Below, piece by piece: positions 37,836-47,218 of a stretch of 64,000 nt of DNA (position 1 is the stretch's first letter; each line of letters opens with the position of its first letter). The stretch is taken from NCBI RefSeq assembly GCF_011764505.1, contig NZ_AP022839.1, positions 417,001-481,000 on the forward strand, in the 5' to 3' direction. The notes below the pieces were generated by a model that saw only the letters and a list, made by a program, of their open reading frames with translations, was not told the DNA's origin and made no database searches. This stretch comes from Legionella antarctica (lineage in GTDB: Bacteria; Pseudomonadota; Gammaproteobacteria; Legionellales; Legionellaceae). The position numbers were made by a program, and so were the translations under genes.

Positions 37836-38174
37836 CTAATCATCCTTGAAAAACTCTAAATTTATTGGTTCTATAAGAGCAATTATTATGCGCTATAGTA
37901 TGATACCTTACCTTGTTTTGAAAAAATGAGCAAAATAAAATATTGGATATCTATGAGGTATGACAAATAAGAATCATTTAGCCAAATAAAAAACTTGTTT
38001 GAAATTTTTGTTGAAATTTGTAAATTTGATTGACGCTTAATTAGGGTCATGTAAAATCGAAACAGTTTTGTTATAAAATGTTTTTTTTCATATTAATAAT
38101 GTTGTTTTCAGGGCGCTCAAAAACACAGTAATTAAGGTTGGAGTTAACGGAACAAAGAATGTTTAGGATAAAAC
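37836..38174. other. 339-base region before zwf
   Basis: AT-rich region separating the divergent small membrane protein gene and the Entner-Doudoroff operon. It holds the zwf promoter candidate given below. No other gene, terminator or repeat is seen. Confidence 0.4.
38030..38057 (+). promoter_or_regulatory. Predicted sigma-70 promoter for the zwf operon
   Basis: TTGACG at 38030-38035 and TAAAAT at 38052-38057 with a 16-base spacer, within AT-rich DNA. This would give a leader of about 110 bases before zwf. Based on match to consensus only. Confidence 0.45.
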
Positions 38175-39662
38175 ATGCTCGAAAAAGCAGTCTCCAAATA
38201 TCCCTGTGATATTATCTTGTTCGGCACTTTGGGTGATCTATCCTGTCGTAAATTATTGCCCGCGCTATATCAATTGGAATATGCTCAACTTCTGCATCAA
38301 GATACCCGAGTTATTGGATGTGCTCGAGAAGATTTAACTCAATTTGCCTTTCTTGATTTGCTTCAATCTAAAGTTCAAAGTTTTTTATCAGAGCCGATTG
38401 ATGAAACCGTTTGGTTACGTTTTATCGCTAAAGTGACCTACCGCCAATTGGATTTGACTCAGTTTGATGATTATCAAAAATTAGCTGAGTATGCTAATCC
38501 TGCTGAGCGGATAGTGATTTCTTATTTTGCAATTCCTGCTTTTTTATATGCTCAGGTTTGTCTGGGTATTTCTCAGGTGGGTTTAAATAAGCAACCTGCC
38601 CGTGTTGTTTTGGAGAAACCTATTGGTCATGATCTGGCATCTTCAAAAGAAATTAATAATCAGGTGGCACATTTTTATTCTGAAGATCAGATCTATCGTA
38701 TTGATCATTATCTTGGCAAAGAAACGGTATTGAATCTTTTAGTACTTCGCTTTGCTAATTTAATCTTTTCCTCAAATTGGGATAACCAATTTATTGATAA
38801 GGTAAAGATAACTGTTGCTGAAGAAATTGGTGTTGAAGGACGTTGGAATTACTATGATCAATCGGGTCAAGTCAGAGATATGCTGCAAAATCATTTATTA
38901 CAAATCCTGTCTCTAGTTGCGATGGAGCCTCCGTTGGATCTCTCTGCAGAAAGCATCCGTAGTGAAAAGTTAAAAGTACTCAAATCATTGCGTATGATTA
39001 GTAAGGCTAATATTCAGGATCACGCGGTGCGCGCTCAATATGCAGGTAACGTAATAAAAGGTAAGATAATTCCCGGATATTTGGAAGAAAAGGGAGCGAA
39101 TCAAGGTTCAAAGACCGAAACTTTTGTTGCCATTAAAGCATATATCGATAATTGGCGGTGGTCTGGCGTTCCCTTTTATTTATTAACCGGTAAAAGACTG
39201 GAAAAAAAGCAGAGCGAAGTGGTGATTTATTTTAAATCACAGCCTCATAATATTTTTGCTCACATCAAAAAAGAATTATCTCCCAATCAATTAATTATTC
39301 GCTTACAACCCGATGAGGGACTTGGAGTAAAAATTATCAATAAAACTCCAGGACTAGGTGAACGAATGGAGTTGCGGGAATCTAAGTTAGATTTGAATTT
39401 TAATCACCTGTCTCATGCCTTGAGAAGTCCTGATGCCTATGAGCGATTACTTTTAGAAATCATGTTAGGAAACCAGTATTTATTTGTAAGTCGAGATGAA
39501 ATAGAGCAGGCATGGACATGGATCGACAGTATAAAAACTGCATGGGAAGTTGAGCAATCCCCTCTGTACACTTATGAGTCTGGAGCATGGGGGCCAGTGG
39601 AAGCCCTTCGTTTATTGAGTGAGGAGGAATATGCAGGGGATGAGCAAAATGCAATTTCATAG
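38175..39662 (+). CDS. zwf: Glucose-6-phosphate 1-dehydrogenase
   Basis: 495 residues. NADP-binding start DIILFGTLGDLSCRKLLPAL and the active-site block RIDHYLGKETVLNLLVLRFAN are clear, as is EEIGVEGRWNYYDQSGQVRDMLQNHLLQ. Oxidises glucose-6-phosphate, first step into the Entner-Doudoroff route. AGGA before the ATG. First gene of zwf-pgl-edd-glk-eda, with overlaps throughout; its end overlaps pgl. Confidence 0.96.
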   Translation: MLEKAVSKYPCDIILFGTLGDLSCRKLLPALYQLEYAQLLHQDTRVIGCAREDLTQFAFLDLLQSKVQSFLSEPIDETVWLRFIAKVTYRQLDLTQFDDYQKLAEYANPAERIVISYFAIPAFLYAQVCLGISQVGLNKQPARVVLEKPIGHDLASSKEINNQVAHFYSEDQIYRIDHYLGKETVLNLLVLRFANLIFSSNWDNQFIDKVKITVAEEIGVEGRWNYYDQSGQVRDMLQNHLLQILSLVAMEPPLDLSAESIRSEKLKVLKSLRMISKANIQDHAVRAQYAGNVIKGKIIPGYLEEKGANQGSKTETFVAIKAYIDNWRWSGVPFYLLTGKRLEKKQSEVVIYFKSQPHNIFAHIKKELSPNQLIIRLQPDEGLGVKIINKTPGLGERMELRESKLDLNFNHLSHALRSPDAYERLLLEIMLGNQYLFVSRDEIEQAWTWIDSIKTAWEVEQSPLYTYESGAWGPVEALRLLSEEEYAGDEQNAIS

Positions 39663-40338
39663 CTTTGGTGATGCCCAGATATTAAACAGTATTTTGGCTG
39701 AACAAATTAAAGAAATTTTAGAAAAAGCCGTGAACCAGCGAGGGCAGGCATATCTGGTGGTATCGGGAGGAAAAACTCCTGTTGATTTATTTGGAATTTT
39801 AGCAAAAAAAAAGCTGCCGTGGGATAAAGTTACAATTACCGTAGCTGATGAGCGTTGTGTTGGTGCTGACGATATCGACCGGAACGAACTTTTGGTTAAG
39901 CATTTTTTATTACAACATGAAGCAAAAGGGGCAAAATTTCTTAGCTTGTATGACGAGCACACACACCCTGCCGATAGTCTAAAAAAGACAGCCGGTGTCA
40001 TAGCTTCGTTACCTATTTTTGATGCAGTAATTTTAGGGATGGGAGAAGATGGTCATACCGCTTCATTATTTCCCTGTAGTAATGAGTTAGCTCAAGGTCT
40101 GGATGATAACAGCGAGGCGGTGCTTTACGTTACTCCCCAAACGGCTCTTCATCAACGAGTGAGCTTATCAAAAAAACGACTACTTGATAGTCGTATTATT
40201 TTTTTACATCTGGTCGGTCAGAAAAAACGTTCTGTTTTTAATCAAGCATTGGCAGAGGGTAATCCGATGTTCATGCCCGTGAGTGCCATTTTAAATAATC
40301 AGAATACAAATGTGCAGGTGATGTATGCACCATCGTGA
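39640..40338 (+). CDS. pgl: 6-phosphogluconolactonase
   Basis: About 232 residues from the ATG at 39640. AGGAGG is at 39622-39627; ATGs at 39631 and 39649 are possible alternatives. YLVVSGGKTPVDLF, VTVADERCVG and ILGMGEDGHTASLFP are DevB-type signatures. Hydrolyses 6-phosphogluconolactone. Starts inside zwf (23-base overlap). Confidence 0.93.
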   Translation: MSKMQFHSFGDAQILNSILAEQIKEILEKAVNQRGQAYLVVSGGKTPVDLFGILAKKKLPWDKVTITVADERCVGADDIDRNELLVKHFLLQHEAKGAKFLSLYDEHTHPADSLKKTAGVIASLPIFDAVILGMGEDGHTASLFPCSNELAQGLDDNSEAVLYVTPQTALHQRVSLSKKRLLDSRIIFLHLVGQKKRSVFNQALAEGNPMFMPVSAILNNQNTNVQVMYAPS

Positions 40339-40347
40339 GGAATAAGT

Positions 40348-42186
40348 ATGCACCCAGTTGTAGCCCAGGTTACAGATAATATCAGTAACCGCAGTAAGGA
40401 AAACAGATTATTATATTTAGAACATCTTGCGAAAGCGCGAGTGAAAGGCCCTCAGCGGGGTAGTCTTCATTGCGGTAATCTGGCTCATGGATTTGCAGCG
40501 TGTACCAAACAGGATAAACTCAATTTACGTGGTGAAGTCAAAGCAAATATCGCTATTATTTCTGCTTATAACGAGATGTTATCAGCACATCAACCTTATC
40601 TCGCCTTTCCGGAGTTGATCAAAGAAGCAATATATAAAGCTGGAGGTGTTGCCCAATTTGCTGCTGGTGTTCCAGCTATGTGCGATGGTATTACTCAGGG
40701 TCAACCTGGGATGGAGTTAAGTTTATTAAGTCGTGATGTCATTGCTATGTCAGTGGCTATTGGTTTGTCTCATAATATGTTTGATGGCGGCTTGATGCTT
40801 GGTATTTGTGATAAAATCGTTCCCGGTTTACTAATGGCGGCACTGAGTTTTGGCCATTTGCCCTTCATTTTTGTTCCAGCAGGTCCTATGCCTTCAGGCA
40901 TATCCAATCAAGAAAAAGCTCGAGTTCGTCAATTGTATGCCGAAGGTAAAGTTGATAAAAACGCATTATTAGATGTAGAGGCTGCATCGTATCACTCTGC
41001 AGGAACTTGTACCTTTTATGGTACAGCAAATTCAAATCAATTAATAATTGAAATCATGGGATTACAATTACCAGGTTCTTCCTTTATTAATCCCAATACC
41101 TCCCTTCGGGATGAGTTAACCAAAGCTGCCGCACGCCAGGTTCTTTCTTTAACTGATTTAACCAGCGGTTATATGCCAATTGGTCAGATGATTGAGGCAA
41201 AAAGTATTGTGAACGGTATTGTTGGTCTCCTGGCGTCAGGAGGATCAACCAATCACACGATGCATCTTATCGCTATAGCAGCCAGAGCCGGATACTCTGT
41301 TAATTGGGATGATTTCTCCCAATTATCAGCAGTAACCCCGTTGATTACTAAAATTTATCCCAATGGACAGGCTGATATTAACTATTTCCAAAGAGCTGGC
41401 GGTATGGCCTATTTTATTCGAACCCTATTGGAAGCAGGATTATTACATCAGGATGTGAATACTGTTATGGGCTTTGGTTTGGATAAATACACGCAGCAAC
41501 CCCTGTTAGATAATAATAACCTGGTCTGGGTTGAGGGGCCTGTTGCCTCTAGTAATCCAGATGTTTTAACCTCAGTTTTGACCCCCTTTAAACAGCAGGG
41601 GGGATTGCAAGTATTAAGCGGTAATATTGGTCGAGCGGTAATTAAAACTTCTGGACTTGCTGCGGGCAAAGATGTGATTGAAGCACCAGCCGTTGTCTGT
41701 GCCAGCCAGACTGAGTTTGAACAGATGTTCCAAGCGGGATTGCTGGATAAGAATTGTGTTGTTGTTGTTCGTTTTCAGGGACCGAAGGCCTGTGGTATGC
41801 CCGAGCTTCATCAATTAACCCCCAAAATTGGGGTGCTTATGGACAGAGGATATCAAGTTGCTTTGGTAACGGATGGTCGCATGTCTGGCGCATCAGGAAA
41901 AATTCCTGCTGCAATTCATGTTACCCCAGAAGCATTAGATGGTGGTTTAATTGCCAAAATTGAACAAGACGATATGATTTTAATAGACAGTGTTCGAGGC
42001 ATTCTACAGGTTTTAGTTTCCGAGGATGAATTGGCAAAACGTAACTGTGCAACAATTCAGAGTGTGGTCCATGGGTATGGAATGGGGCGTGAACTTTTTA
42101 GTAGTTTAAGAACTCACTTCAGTGGGGCAGAACAGGGCGCATGTAGTTTATTTATGGGGAAAGAGTCTTATTATGATGGATTATAA
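40348..42186 (+). CDS. edd: Phosphogluconate dehydratase
   Basis: 612 residues, standard length. Iron-sulphur dehydratase blocks: AGGVAQFAAGVPAMCDGITQ, MFDGGLMLGICDKIVPGLL, SYHSAGTCTFYGTANSNQ (Cys ligands) and LVTDGRMSGASGKIPAAIH. Converts 6-phosphogluconate to KDPG. Nine bases after pgl, with AGGAATA before the ATG. Confidence 0.96.
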   Translation: MHPVVAQVTDNISNRSKENRLLYLEHLAKARVKGPQRGSLHCGNLAHGFAACTKQDKLNLRGEVKANIAIISAYNEMLSAHQPYLAFPELIKEAIYKAGGVAQFAAGVPAMCDGITQGQPGMELSLLSRDVIAMSVAIGLSHNMFDGGLMLGICDKIVPGLLMAALSFGHLPFIFVPAGPMPSGISNQEKARVRQLYAEGKVDKNALLDVEAASYHSAGTCTFYGTANSNQLIIEIMGLQLPGSSFINPNTSLRDELTKAAARQVLSLTDLTSGYMPIGQMIEAKSIVNGIVGLLASGGSTNHTMHLIAIAARAGYSVNWDDFSQLSAVTPLITKIYPNGQADINYFQRAGGMAYFIRTLLEAGLLHQDVNTVMGFGLDKYTQQPLLDNNNLVWVEGPVASSNPDVLTSVLTPFKQQGGLQVLSGNIGRAVIKTSGLAAGKDVIEAPAVVCASQTEFEQMFQAGLLDKNCVVVVRFQGPKACGMPELHQLTPKIGVLMDRGYQVALVTDGRMSGASGKIPAAIHVTPEALDGGLIAKIEQDDMILIDSVRGILQVLVSEDELAKRNCATIQSVVHGYGMGRELFSSLRTHFSGAEQGACSLFMGKESYYDGL

Positions 42187-42187
42187 G

Positions 42188-43165
42188 ATGCCGCACTATG
42201 CCATTGTCGCTGACATTGGAGGAACTTTTGCTCGTTTTAGTCGTGTGAACCTGGACAATTTACACTTGGATAAAATTGAAATTTATCCCTGCTCGGAGTT
42301 TATTAGTCTTGAATCTGTTTTAATGACCTATCAAACGCAGCATTTGTTGCAAGATGTCAGACAAGTTGCCATTGCTATCGCTTGTCCTGTGATTAATGAT
42401 GTTGTTTGTATGACTAACTGCCACTGGCGTTTTTCTATTCAAGCGTTACAGCATCGCCTTGGCTTATCTAAATTAGCAGTTATTAATGACTTTACAGCAA
42501 TTGCCATGAGTCTGCCTGCTTTGGAAAATCATGAAGTGATTCAAATAGGAAATGGACACGCAGATGTAAGTAAAACCAAGGTTGTTTTAGGTGCTGGAAC
42601 TGGTTTGGGTGTGGCTTATCTCCTTCCGGAAAAGCAAGGTTACAAATCTTATGCGGGAGAAGGGGGGCATGCAGATTGGGGCGCGAAAACAGAACAAGAG
42701 TGGTTTATTTATTCTTATTTAAAAACTACATACGATCATATCTCCCATGAAAGGCTACTCTCAGGGCAGGGATTAGAAAATTTATATCAGGCAATAGCGG
42801 CCTTTCACAAGAAGGGAGTAGACCCATTATCCGCAGCACAGATTATTTCTTTAGCAAAGCAACAATGCCCTATTGCCCAAGCCAGCATAGGACAATTTTT
42901 TGCAAGTTTAGGGGCTTATGCAGGTGATTTAGCGTTAACCTTAGGCGCATTTGGAGGTATTTATATTGCTGGGGGCATTGTGCCACGCTTACTTTCTCTT
43001 ATTCAACAAAGTGATTTTAGAGCTCGATTTGAGAGTAAAGGACGTTTTAGTGATTTTAATAGATTGATTCCAACTTATGTCGTTACAGCAAAGCAGCCTG
43101 GAATACTAGGTGCTGCGGTATATTTAAAACAATCCTTGGTGGGAGAATTTGATGTCGTTTCCTGA
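42188..43165 (+). CDS. glk: Glucokinase
   Basis: About 325 residues from the ATG at 42188, one base after the edd stop. ATGs at 42173 and 42176 inside edd are possible. Blocks: IVADIGGTFARFSRV (phosphate loop), LGAGTGLGVAYLL and EGGHADWGAKTEQEW. It is the Glk branch of bacterial glucokinases. Phosphorylates glucose using ATP, feeding zwf. Confidence 0.93.
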   Translation: MPHYAIVADIGGTFARFSRVNLDNLHLDKIEIYPCSEFISLESVLMTYQTQHLLQDVRQVAIAIACPVINDVVCMTNCHWRFSIQALQHRLGLSKLAVINDFTAIAMSLPALENHEVIQIGNGHADVSKTKVVLGAGTGLGVAYLLPEKQGYKSYAGEGGHADWGAKTEQEWFIYSYLKTTYDHISHERLLSGQGLENLYQAIAAFHKKGVDPLSAAQIISLAKQQCPIAQASIGQFFASLGAYAGDLALTLGAFGGIYIAGGIVPRLLSLIQQSDFRARFESKGRFSDFNRLIPTYVVTAKQPGILGAAVYLKQSLVGEFDVVS

Positions 43166-43805
43166 TTGGAGCTTGCAACCTGCGACAGTTTTTTCTACTT
43201 CGCCTGTAATACCAGTTATTGTGATAAAGGATTTGGCGCATACCATACCCTTAGCTACAGCTCTATTGGCTGGTGGAATCAACGTTCTTGAAGTAACTCT
43301 GAGAACAGCTATAGCTTTAGATGCTGTAAAATTACTTACTCGAACATTTCCTCAAGCATTAGTTGGGGTGGGTACCGTGTCAACTCCTGACCAATTACAA
43401 CAGGCTATTGATGTTGGGGCAAAATTTGCAATTAGTCCTGGCCAAACTAATGCTTTATTAAAAGCAGGACTTGAAGGAGACATTCCTCTGATCCCAGGAA
43501 TAGCCAGCGTTTCAGAGTTGATGGCGGGTTTGAGTTTAGGTTATACCCATTTTAAATTTTTTCCGGCTGCAGCAGCTGGTGGAGTGCAGATGTTAAGGGC
43601 AATGTACGGCCCTTTTCCCCAAGCAAGATTTTGTCCAACTGGCGGTATTAATGAAGAAAATTATAGGGATTATTTAGCATTACCAAATGTATCTTGTGTT
43701 GGGGGATCATGGATAGTTCCTGATGAAGCACTAAATAAAGAAAATTGGCCATTAATCTCAACATTAAGTCAGTCGGTACAAAAAGAATTACCCAATATTC
43801 GGTAG
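43152..43805 (+). CDS. eda: KDPG aldolase
   Basis: 217 residues from the ATG at 43152, with GGGAG eight bases upstream, overlapping glk by 14 bases. Signatures: GGINVLEVTLRT (Glu), GVGTVSTPDQ, FAISPG and HFKFFPAAAAGGVQML with the Schiff-base Lys. Splits KDPG to pyruvate and glyceraldehyde-3-phosphate, last step of the pathway. Confidence 0.95.
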   Translation: MSFPDWSLQPATVFSTSPVIPVIVIKDLAHTIPLATALLAGGINVLEVTLRTAIALDAVKLLTRTFPQALVGVGTVSTPDQLQQAIDVGAKFAISPGQTNALLKAGLEGDIPLIPGIASVSELMAGLSLGYTHFKFFPAAAAGGVQMLRAMYGPFPQARFCPTGGINEENYRDYLALPNVSCVGGSWIVPDEALNKENWPLISTLSQSVQKELPNIR

Positions 43806-44640
43806 TTGAATTAATTGAGAAGTAAAAGTAGAGCGATTCTAATCAAGGAGTGAGCCATGGCATGGATAGTAGCGATAATTGGGTCTGTCGCAGGGTTTTT
43901 ATTTGGTTACGATGAAGGCATTATTGCAGGCTCATTAGATCTGGTTAAAAATCATTTCGATCTGACGGCAACCCATATTGGAGTTATGGCATCTGCTTTA
44001 CCTTTCGGTGCTTTATTTGGCTCTATGCTGATTGGGGCATTTATGGCCTCACACGGTGTTAAACGTTTTGGCCGAAGATCATTATTGTCCTTTGCAGGCT
44101 TTCTATTTTTCTTTGGGGCATTAGGTGCCGGTTTTGCTGACTCAATACTAATATTGATCGCATCAAGGCTAATTCTTGGTCTTGCTATTGGGATGGCCTC
44201 GGTGCTAACTCCCTTGTACTTAGCTGAAACAGCAACTATCGAAGCTCGAGGAGCTGTAGTTGCTATTTATCAATTGGCAATGACTATAGGTATCGTTTGC
44301 TCTTATTCAATGAACTATCTTCTTATTGAGCATCATGCCTGGCGGACTATGTTTGCTTCGAGCGCATTGCCTGCGTTGATTTTAAGTATTGGCATTTTAT
44401 TAATGCCTGAATCACCAAGATGGTTATGCAGCATCGGGCGACATGATGAGGCAGTTAAATCGTTAAAAAAATTACGTAAGAGTCAGTCGGTGGAACATGA
44501 ATTGCAGGATATTGAAATGACCTTGGCTAATGAACCTAAGAAAGGTAGTTGGCTCTTGTTATTCAAAAAACCCTTATTGCCAGTACTGATGCTTGGAATG
44601 GCATTGTTTTGCCTACAACAATTAAGCGGGATAAATGTGA

Positions 44641-45630
44641 CAGGGCTATGCAGTTGACTAACCCAACCACTATATATAGTATTCGGCCACATGAATATCT
44701 ACCCCAAAAATGTGGTTGAACTGATGGATCTTTTTCCAACTGAAGAAGCTTGTTTAGAATATTTAAGCCTTATTCGTTGGCCTGATGGCTATGTGTGCAT
44801 GCGTTGCGATGGAAAGGATGTTTGTAAAATGAGCAGCGGGTTATACCGTTGCCAAACGTGTCGGTATGCCGGATCAGTCATTTCTGGAACGCTTTTTCAA
44901 GATACACACAAACCTCTTCGGCTATGGTTTCAAGCCATCTGGTATGTAGTGAGCCAAAAAAACGGCGTTAGTGCACTTGGGCTGCAGAAGGCACTTGGAC
45001 TGGGTAGTTATCACACGGCTTGGGAGTGGTTACATAAACTTCGTAGAGCTATGGTGCGGCCTGGTCGTGATAAGTTGAGTGGTATTGTTGAAGTAAATGA
45101 AACCATGATTGGTGGCGAGCACGCAGGCACACGGGGTCGTGGTGCGGGCGGTAAAACATTAGTGTTGATAGCAGCAGAAGACACAGGCGGTGGCATTGGA
45201 CGCATTAGGCTTTCTACTATCAGTGATGCATCCGGTGGCGTATTGACCGACACTATTCAGAAAATGGTTTCACTAGGCAGTACAATCCGAACAGATGGCT
45301 GGAGTGGATACAGTGGTTTGAGCAGTAACGGGTATACACATTTGTCGATTAGTAATAATAACGTGAAAGAGACCGATGCAATTCAGATTGCTCATCGTGT
45401 TGCGTCGTTACTTAAACGCTGGTTGGTTGGCACACACCATGGTGCTATTAACCACAAGAATTTACCCTACTACCTTGATGAATTTACGTTTCGATTTAAT
45501 CGAAGGACATCCACATCAAGAGGTAAGCTTTTTTTGCGATTAATACAGCAGGCGCTTGAAATTGATCCAGTGCCAGCAAAATCGCTAAACACTATATGTA
45601 GTGGTTAGGTTAGTAAACTGCATAGCCCTG
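44641..45630 (+). mobile_element. IS1595-family insertion sequence
   Basis: 990 bases with terminal inverted repeats: CAGGGCTATGCAGTTGACTA at the left and the complement of CAGGGCTATGCAGTTTACTA at the right, extending imperfectly for about 38 bases. Flanked by a perfect 8-base target duplication AAATGTGA (44633-44640 and 45631-45638), the length expected for IS1595. Contains one transposase gene in the same direction as the host gene. Confidence 0.95.
44691..45608 (+). CDS. IS1595-family transposase
   Basis: 305 residues. N-terminal zinc-ribbon with two CxxC (CMRCDGKDV, YRCQTC), then the DDE_Tnp_IS1595 domain: VEVNETMIGGEHAG, IRTDGWSGYSGL and LPYYLDEFTFRFNRR. In most relatives the first block reads V-E-V-D-E; here the catalytic Asp is Asn (codon AAT). 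That change would be expected to harm catalysis if this residue is the first D. Lies wholly inside the IS. Confidence 0.88.
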   Translation: MNIYPKNVVELMDLFPTEEACLEYLSLIRWPDGYVCMRCDGKDVCKMSSGLYRCQTCRYAGSVISGTLFQDTHKPLRLWFQAIWYVVSQKNGVSALGLQKALGLGSYHTAWEWLHKLRRAMVRPGRDKLSGIVEVNETMIGGEHAGTRGRGAGGKTLVLIAAEDTGGGIGRIRLSTISDASGGVLTDTIQKMVSLGSTIRTDGWSGYSGLSSNGYTHLSISNNNVKETDAIQIAHRVASLLKRWLVGTHHGAINHKNLPYYLDEFTFRFNRRTSTSRGKLFLRLIQQALEIDPVPAKSLNTICSG

Positions 45631-46003
45631 AAATGTGATTATATATTTTGCTCCTGAAATTTTTAAAAATTTAGGATTAGATAGCACTACGGGCCAAATA
45701 TTGGCAACAATGGGAATTGGTCTGGTTAATTTATTGGTGACTGTGATTGCCATTTTGTGTGTTGATAAAGTAGGTCGTCGTAAATTATTACTTTTGGGCT
45801 TTTCCGGGACTTGTTTAAGCTTATTCGCTTTGTGTTTATTCTCATTAAATCATGTGCCGTGGCTACCCATTTTATCGGTAATTTGCTTAACCGTATATAT
45901 ATTCTCCTTTGCAATAAGTGTCGGTCTAATATAGGCGCGGTTTTCTGGACACAAAAAAAGGTTTTTTAAGAGCTATTCTTCTTAATACAAAGAGGAGAAT
46001 AAA

Positions 46004-46288
46004 ATGTCTAAAAAGCGAGCTTATTATACGGCGGCCAAGAAGGCAAAAATAACGCTAGCTGCGATTGAGGGGAAACTCACACAAGCGCAAATTACCAGTG
46101 AATACGGTGTTCACGCAACGCAGGTAAAAACTTGGAAGCAATCGGCCATCAAAGCCATTAACGATTTATTCTCTGGGGCTAATGAAAAAGAAGCCAAGTC
46201 CCAAGAGCAGCTTGTTGAGGCATTATATCAAGAAATTGGTCGACTTCAAGCGCAGCTATCTTGGCTAAAAAAAAAGCATGAACTTTAG
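46004..46288 (+). CDS. IS3-family transposase OrfA (copy B)
   Basis: 94 residues with a helix-turn-helix (KAKITLAAIEGKLTQAQITS then YGVHATQVKTWKQSAIKAI) and a C-terminal coiled segment (LYQEIGRLQAQLSWLKKK). GAGGAG precedes the ATG. Ends in the slippery A-run that links it to orfB by overlap. Confidence 0.9.
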   Translation: MSKKRAYYTAAKKAKITLAAIEGKLTQAQITSEYGVHATQVKTWKQSAIKAINDLFSGANEKEAKSQEQLVEALYQEIGRLQAQLSWLKKKHEL

Positions 46289-47123
46289 TCTGGATGAAAA
46301 GCGCGTCATGATTGATCCTCTTGCCGAGCTCACCATTCGTGAACAATGCTTGCTATTAGACTTGCCTGTTTCAAGTTATTATTATAGTGCCAAGCCCATT
46401 TCTGTCGAAGATGAAGCGCTTATGGCGCTACTTGATGAGCACTATCTGCAGTATCCATGTGAAGGTAAAATTAAGCGGGCAAGATGGCTGTCAAAAGAAG
46501 TAGGCTATCCTGTTGGTAAACGTCGAGTAAAAAAGTTGATGGAAATGATGGGGTTATCGACTGTTTACCCAAAGCCAAATACAAGCGTTCCCAATAAGGA
46601 GCATGAGGTGTTCCCTTATTTATTAAAAGAGGTGGATATCACCAAACCAAATCAGGTTTGGGCCGCAGATATCACCTACATCCGCATGAAAGGAAAGCAT
46701 GTGTATTTAGTAGCTATTATGGACTGGTATAGTCGTTATGTGATTGGATGGGCTATTTCACCTACTATGGAGGCTGAATTTTGTATTGAGGCGCTTAGAA
46801 ACGCTTTGCTGCATTCGCGTTGTGAGATCTTTAACACGGATCAGGGTTCTCAATTTACCTCAAAAGATTGGATAAATACGCTAAAATCTCACCACATTTC
46901 TATCAGCATGGATGGGCGAGGACGTTATTTAGATAATATATTTATCGAGCGATTGTGGCGTAGTGTTAAGCAAGAAAAAATCTACCGGTATGATTTTGAT
47001 ACAATTGAAGAGGTTGAGCTGGCCTTAACGGAGTATTTTGAGTATTATAATAACCGAAGGCTTCACCAGTCCTTTAATTATTTAACGCCCGCAGAGGTGT
47101 ATTATGGCCGGAAAAGACCATAA
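46278..47123 (+). CDS. IS3-family transposase OrfB (copy B)
   Basis: 281 residues with integrase core: WAADITYIRM, FNTDQGSQFTS and DNIFIERLWRSVKQEK give the DDE triad. HTH_21 region before it (KRARWLSKEVGYPVGKRRVKKL). Overlaps orfA by 11 bases. Intact and possibly active. Similar in layout to copy A at 19330-20190 but clearly diverged, so they are different elements. Confidence 0.92.
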   Translation: MNFSLDEKRVMIDPLAELTIREQCLLLDLPVSSYYYSAKPISVEDEALMALLDEHYLQYPCEGKIKRARWLSKEVGYPVGKRRVKKLMEMMGLSTVYPKPNTSVPNKEHEVFPYLLKEVDITKPNQVWAADITYIRMKGKHVYLVAIMDWYSRYVIGWAISPTMEAEFCIEALRNALLHSRCEIFNTDQGSQFTSKDWINTLKSHHISISMDGRGRYLDNIFIERLWRSVKQEKIYRYDFDTIEEVELALTEYFEYYNNRRLHQSFNYLTPAEVYYGRKRP

Positions 47124-47141
47124 ACCCTAAATGAGAGCGTC

Positions 47142-47218
47142 ATGACTTACCCACAAGGCCCACAGGCCTATACGAGAAAGTGAAGCTCTCCTGACCTGTG
47201 GACTTGTGGATAAGTCAT
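47142..47218. repeat. Palindrome in the IS3 copy B tail
   Basis: Arm 47142-47166 (ATGACTTACCCACAAGG then CCCACAGG) pairs with 47195-47218 (CCTGTGGACTTGTGG then ATAAGTCAT) with two mismatches and one bulge, round a 28-base loop holding a small GAG/CTC hairpin. The right arm holds TGTGGATAA (47205-47213), an exact DnaA-box sequence on the minus strand. Same position, after orfB, as the palindrome in copy A. Confidence 0.8.
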
